Shown piece by piece: positions 63,627 through 64,000 of a DNA stretch of 64,000 bases. Below the pieces are notes generated by a model. That model worked only from the letters and a program-made list of their open reading frames with translations, was not told where the DNA came from and made no database searches. The position numbers were made by a program, and so were the translations under genes. The stretch is taken from positions 62,001 through 126,000 of the forward strand of contig JAPLQE010000065.1 of assembly GCA_026399835.1 (NCBI GenBank). Reading direction: 5' to 3'. Numbering within the stretch: position 1 is the stretch's first letter; every line of letters begins with the position of its first letter. The DNA comes from Burkholderiales bacterium (GTDB lineage: Bacteria > Pseudomonadota > Gammaproteobacteria > Burkholderiales > Burkholderiaceae_E).

Positions 63627-64000
63627 ATGGCCGCACTCGTCATTGCCGAACACGACAACCACGTCATCAAGGGCGGCACGCTGAACGCCGTCACCGCGGC
63701 CGCGAAATGCGGCGGCGAGGTCACCGTGCTGGTGGCGGGCTCGGGCTGCGGCGACGCGGCCAAGGCCGCCGCCGCCATCGCGGGGGTCTCGAAGGTGCTG
63801 GTCGCCGATGCGCCGCACCTGGCCGAGCAGCTCGCCGAGGCGCTCGCCGAGCAGGTGCTCGCGGTCGCGGGCGGCTACACCCACGTGCTGGCGCCGGCTA
63901 CCGCCTTCGGCAAGAACGTGCTGCCGCGCGTGGCCGCGCGGCTCGACGTCGCGCAGGTCTCCGACATCGTGTCGGTCGAGTCGCCCGACACCTTCCAGCG
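63627..64000 (+). CDS. etfA: Electron transfer flavoprotein subunit alpha, partial
   Basis: The first 124 residues of EtfA; the gene continues past the right edge. The start MAALVIAEHDNHVIKGGTLN and the later YTHVLAPATAFGKNVLPRVAARLD are typical of the N-terminal domain. The FAD-binding C-terminal domain is outside the window. One base separates it from the etfB stop, so the two are co-translated. Confidence 0.95.
   Translation, partial: MAALVIAEHDNHVIKGGTLNAVTAAAKCGGEVTVLVAGSGCGDAAKAAAAIAGVSKVLVADAPHLAEQLAEALAEQVLAVAGGYTHVLAPATAFGKNVLPRVAARLDVAQVSDIVSVESPDTFQ

Overview
The window is very GC-rich DNA with tightly packed genes. The gene set fits a betaproteobacterium, probably Burkholderiales: recG close to a canonical oxyR, an ahpC-ahpF pair beside a second OxyR, a cobalamin-dependent class II ribonucleotide reductase, a double-length UvrA and etfBA beside acyl-CoA genes. 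The assignment rests on gene content and base composition, not on a search. No tRNA, rRNA, CRISPR array, transposase, integrase or phage gene was seen. No gene-free stretch exceeds 300 bases. The longest are 27895-28186, which holds a perfect 13-bp inverted repeat, and 40924-41184, in which I recognise no element.

Region 1 (1-11424) is an accessory catabolic block. A two-component pair (response regulator-PAS and a HisKA_2-type kinase) lies at the left edge. Next to it is an operon read leftward: a duplicated thioredoxin-fold isomerase-like protein, a membrane sulfatase, a metallo-beta-lactamase-fold hydrolase and a DhlA-like haloalkane dehalogenase. A divergent TetR repressor follows, then a second leftward operon with a DJ-1/PfpI protein and a second sulfatase. 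Both operon promoters carry the same 18-bp dyad, CCRTACA-N4-TGTAYGG, so the TetR protein probably controls all of them. This is the best candidate for an undescribed system: a small regulon that may process a sulfated or halogenated compound.

Region 2 (11474-23000) holds class II RNR, DsbB, an OxyR-AhpC-AhpF peroxide module followed by a DUF411 protein, a PsiF-like secreted protein made of a duplicated segment, a cyclase/thioesterase pair, and an MBL-fold protein with a damaged metal site. Region 3 (22817-31447) has the conserved stress operon prkA-yeaH-spoVR and a copper module (copA-cueR, with divergent copZ and a CueR-type promoter). Region 4 (31499-41000) contains pgi and DNA repair genes: an Ada-AlkA fusion coupled to ogt, facing a 1922-residue tandem UvrA.

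Region 5 (41185-53014) holds a metzincin-like lipoprotein, RidA, RecG, an HD-GYP protein, a carboxymuconolactone-decarboxylase-family protein, a second OxyR with textbook cysteines, CysM, an EamA transporter and MltB. Region 6 (51824-56971) is a moxR-DUF58-transglutaminase operon that runs on into mltB. Region 7 (57115-64000) is acyl-CoA and redox metabolism: an atypical enoyl-CoA hydratase relative, an NADPH oxidoreductase, an acyl-CoA dehydrogenase, an SDR, a frameshifted alpha/beta hydrolase, a MarR regulator with paired operators, and etfBA running off the right edge.

Many neighbouring genes overlap by 4 bp (ATGA or GTGA), which suggests translational coupling and helped choose starts.
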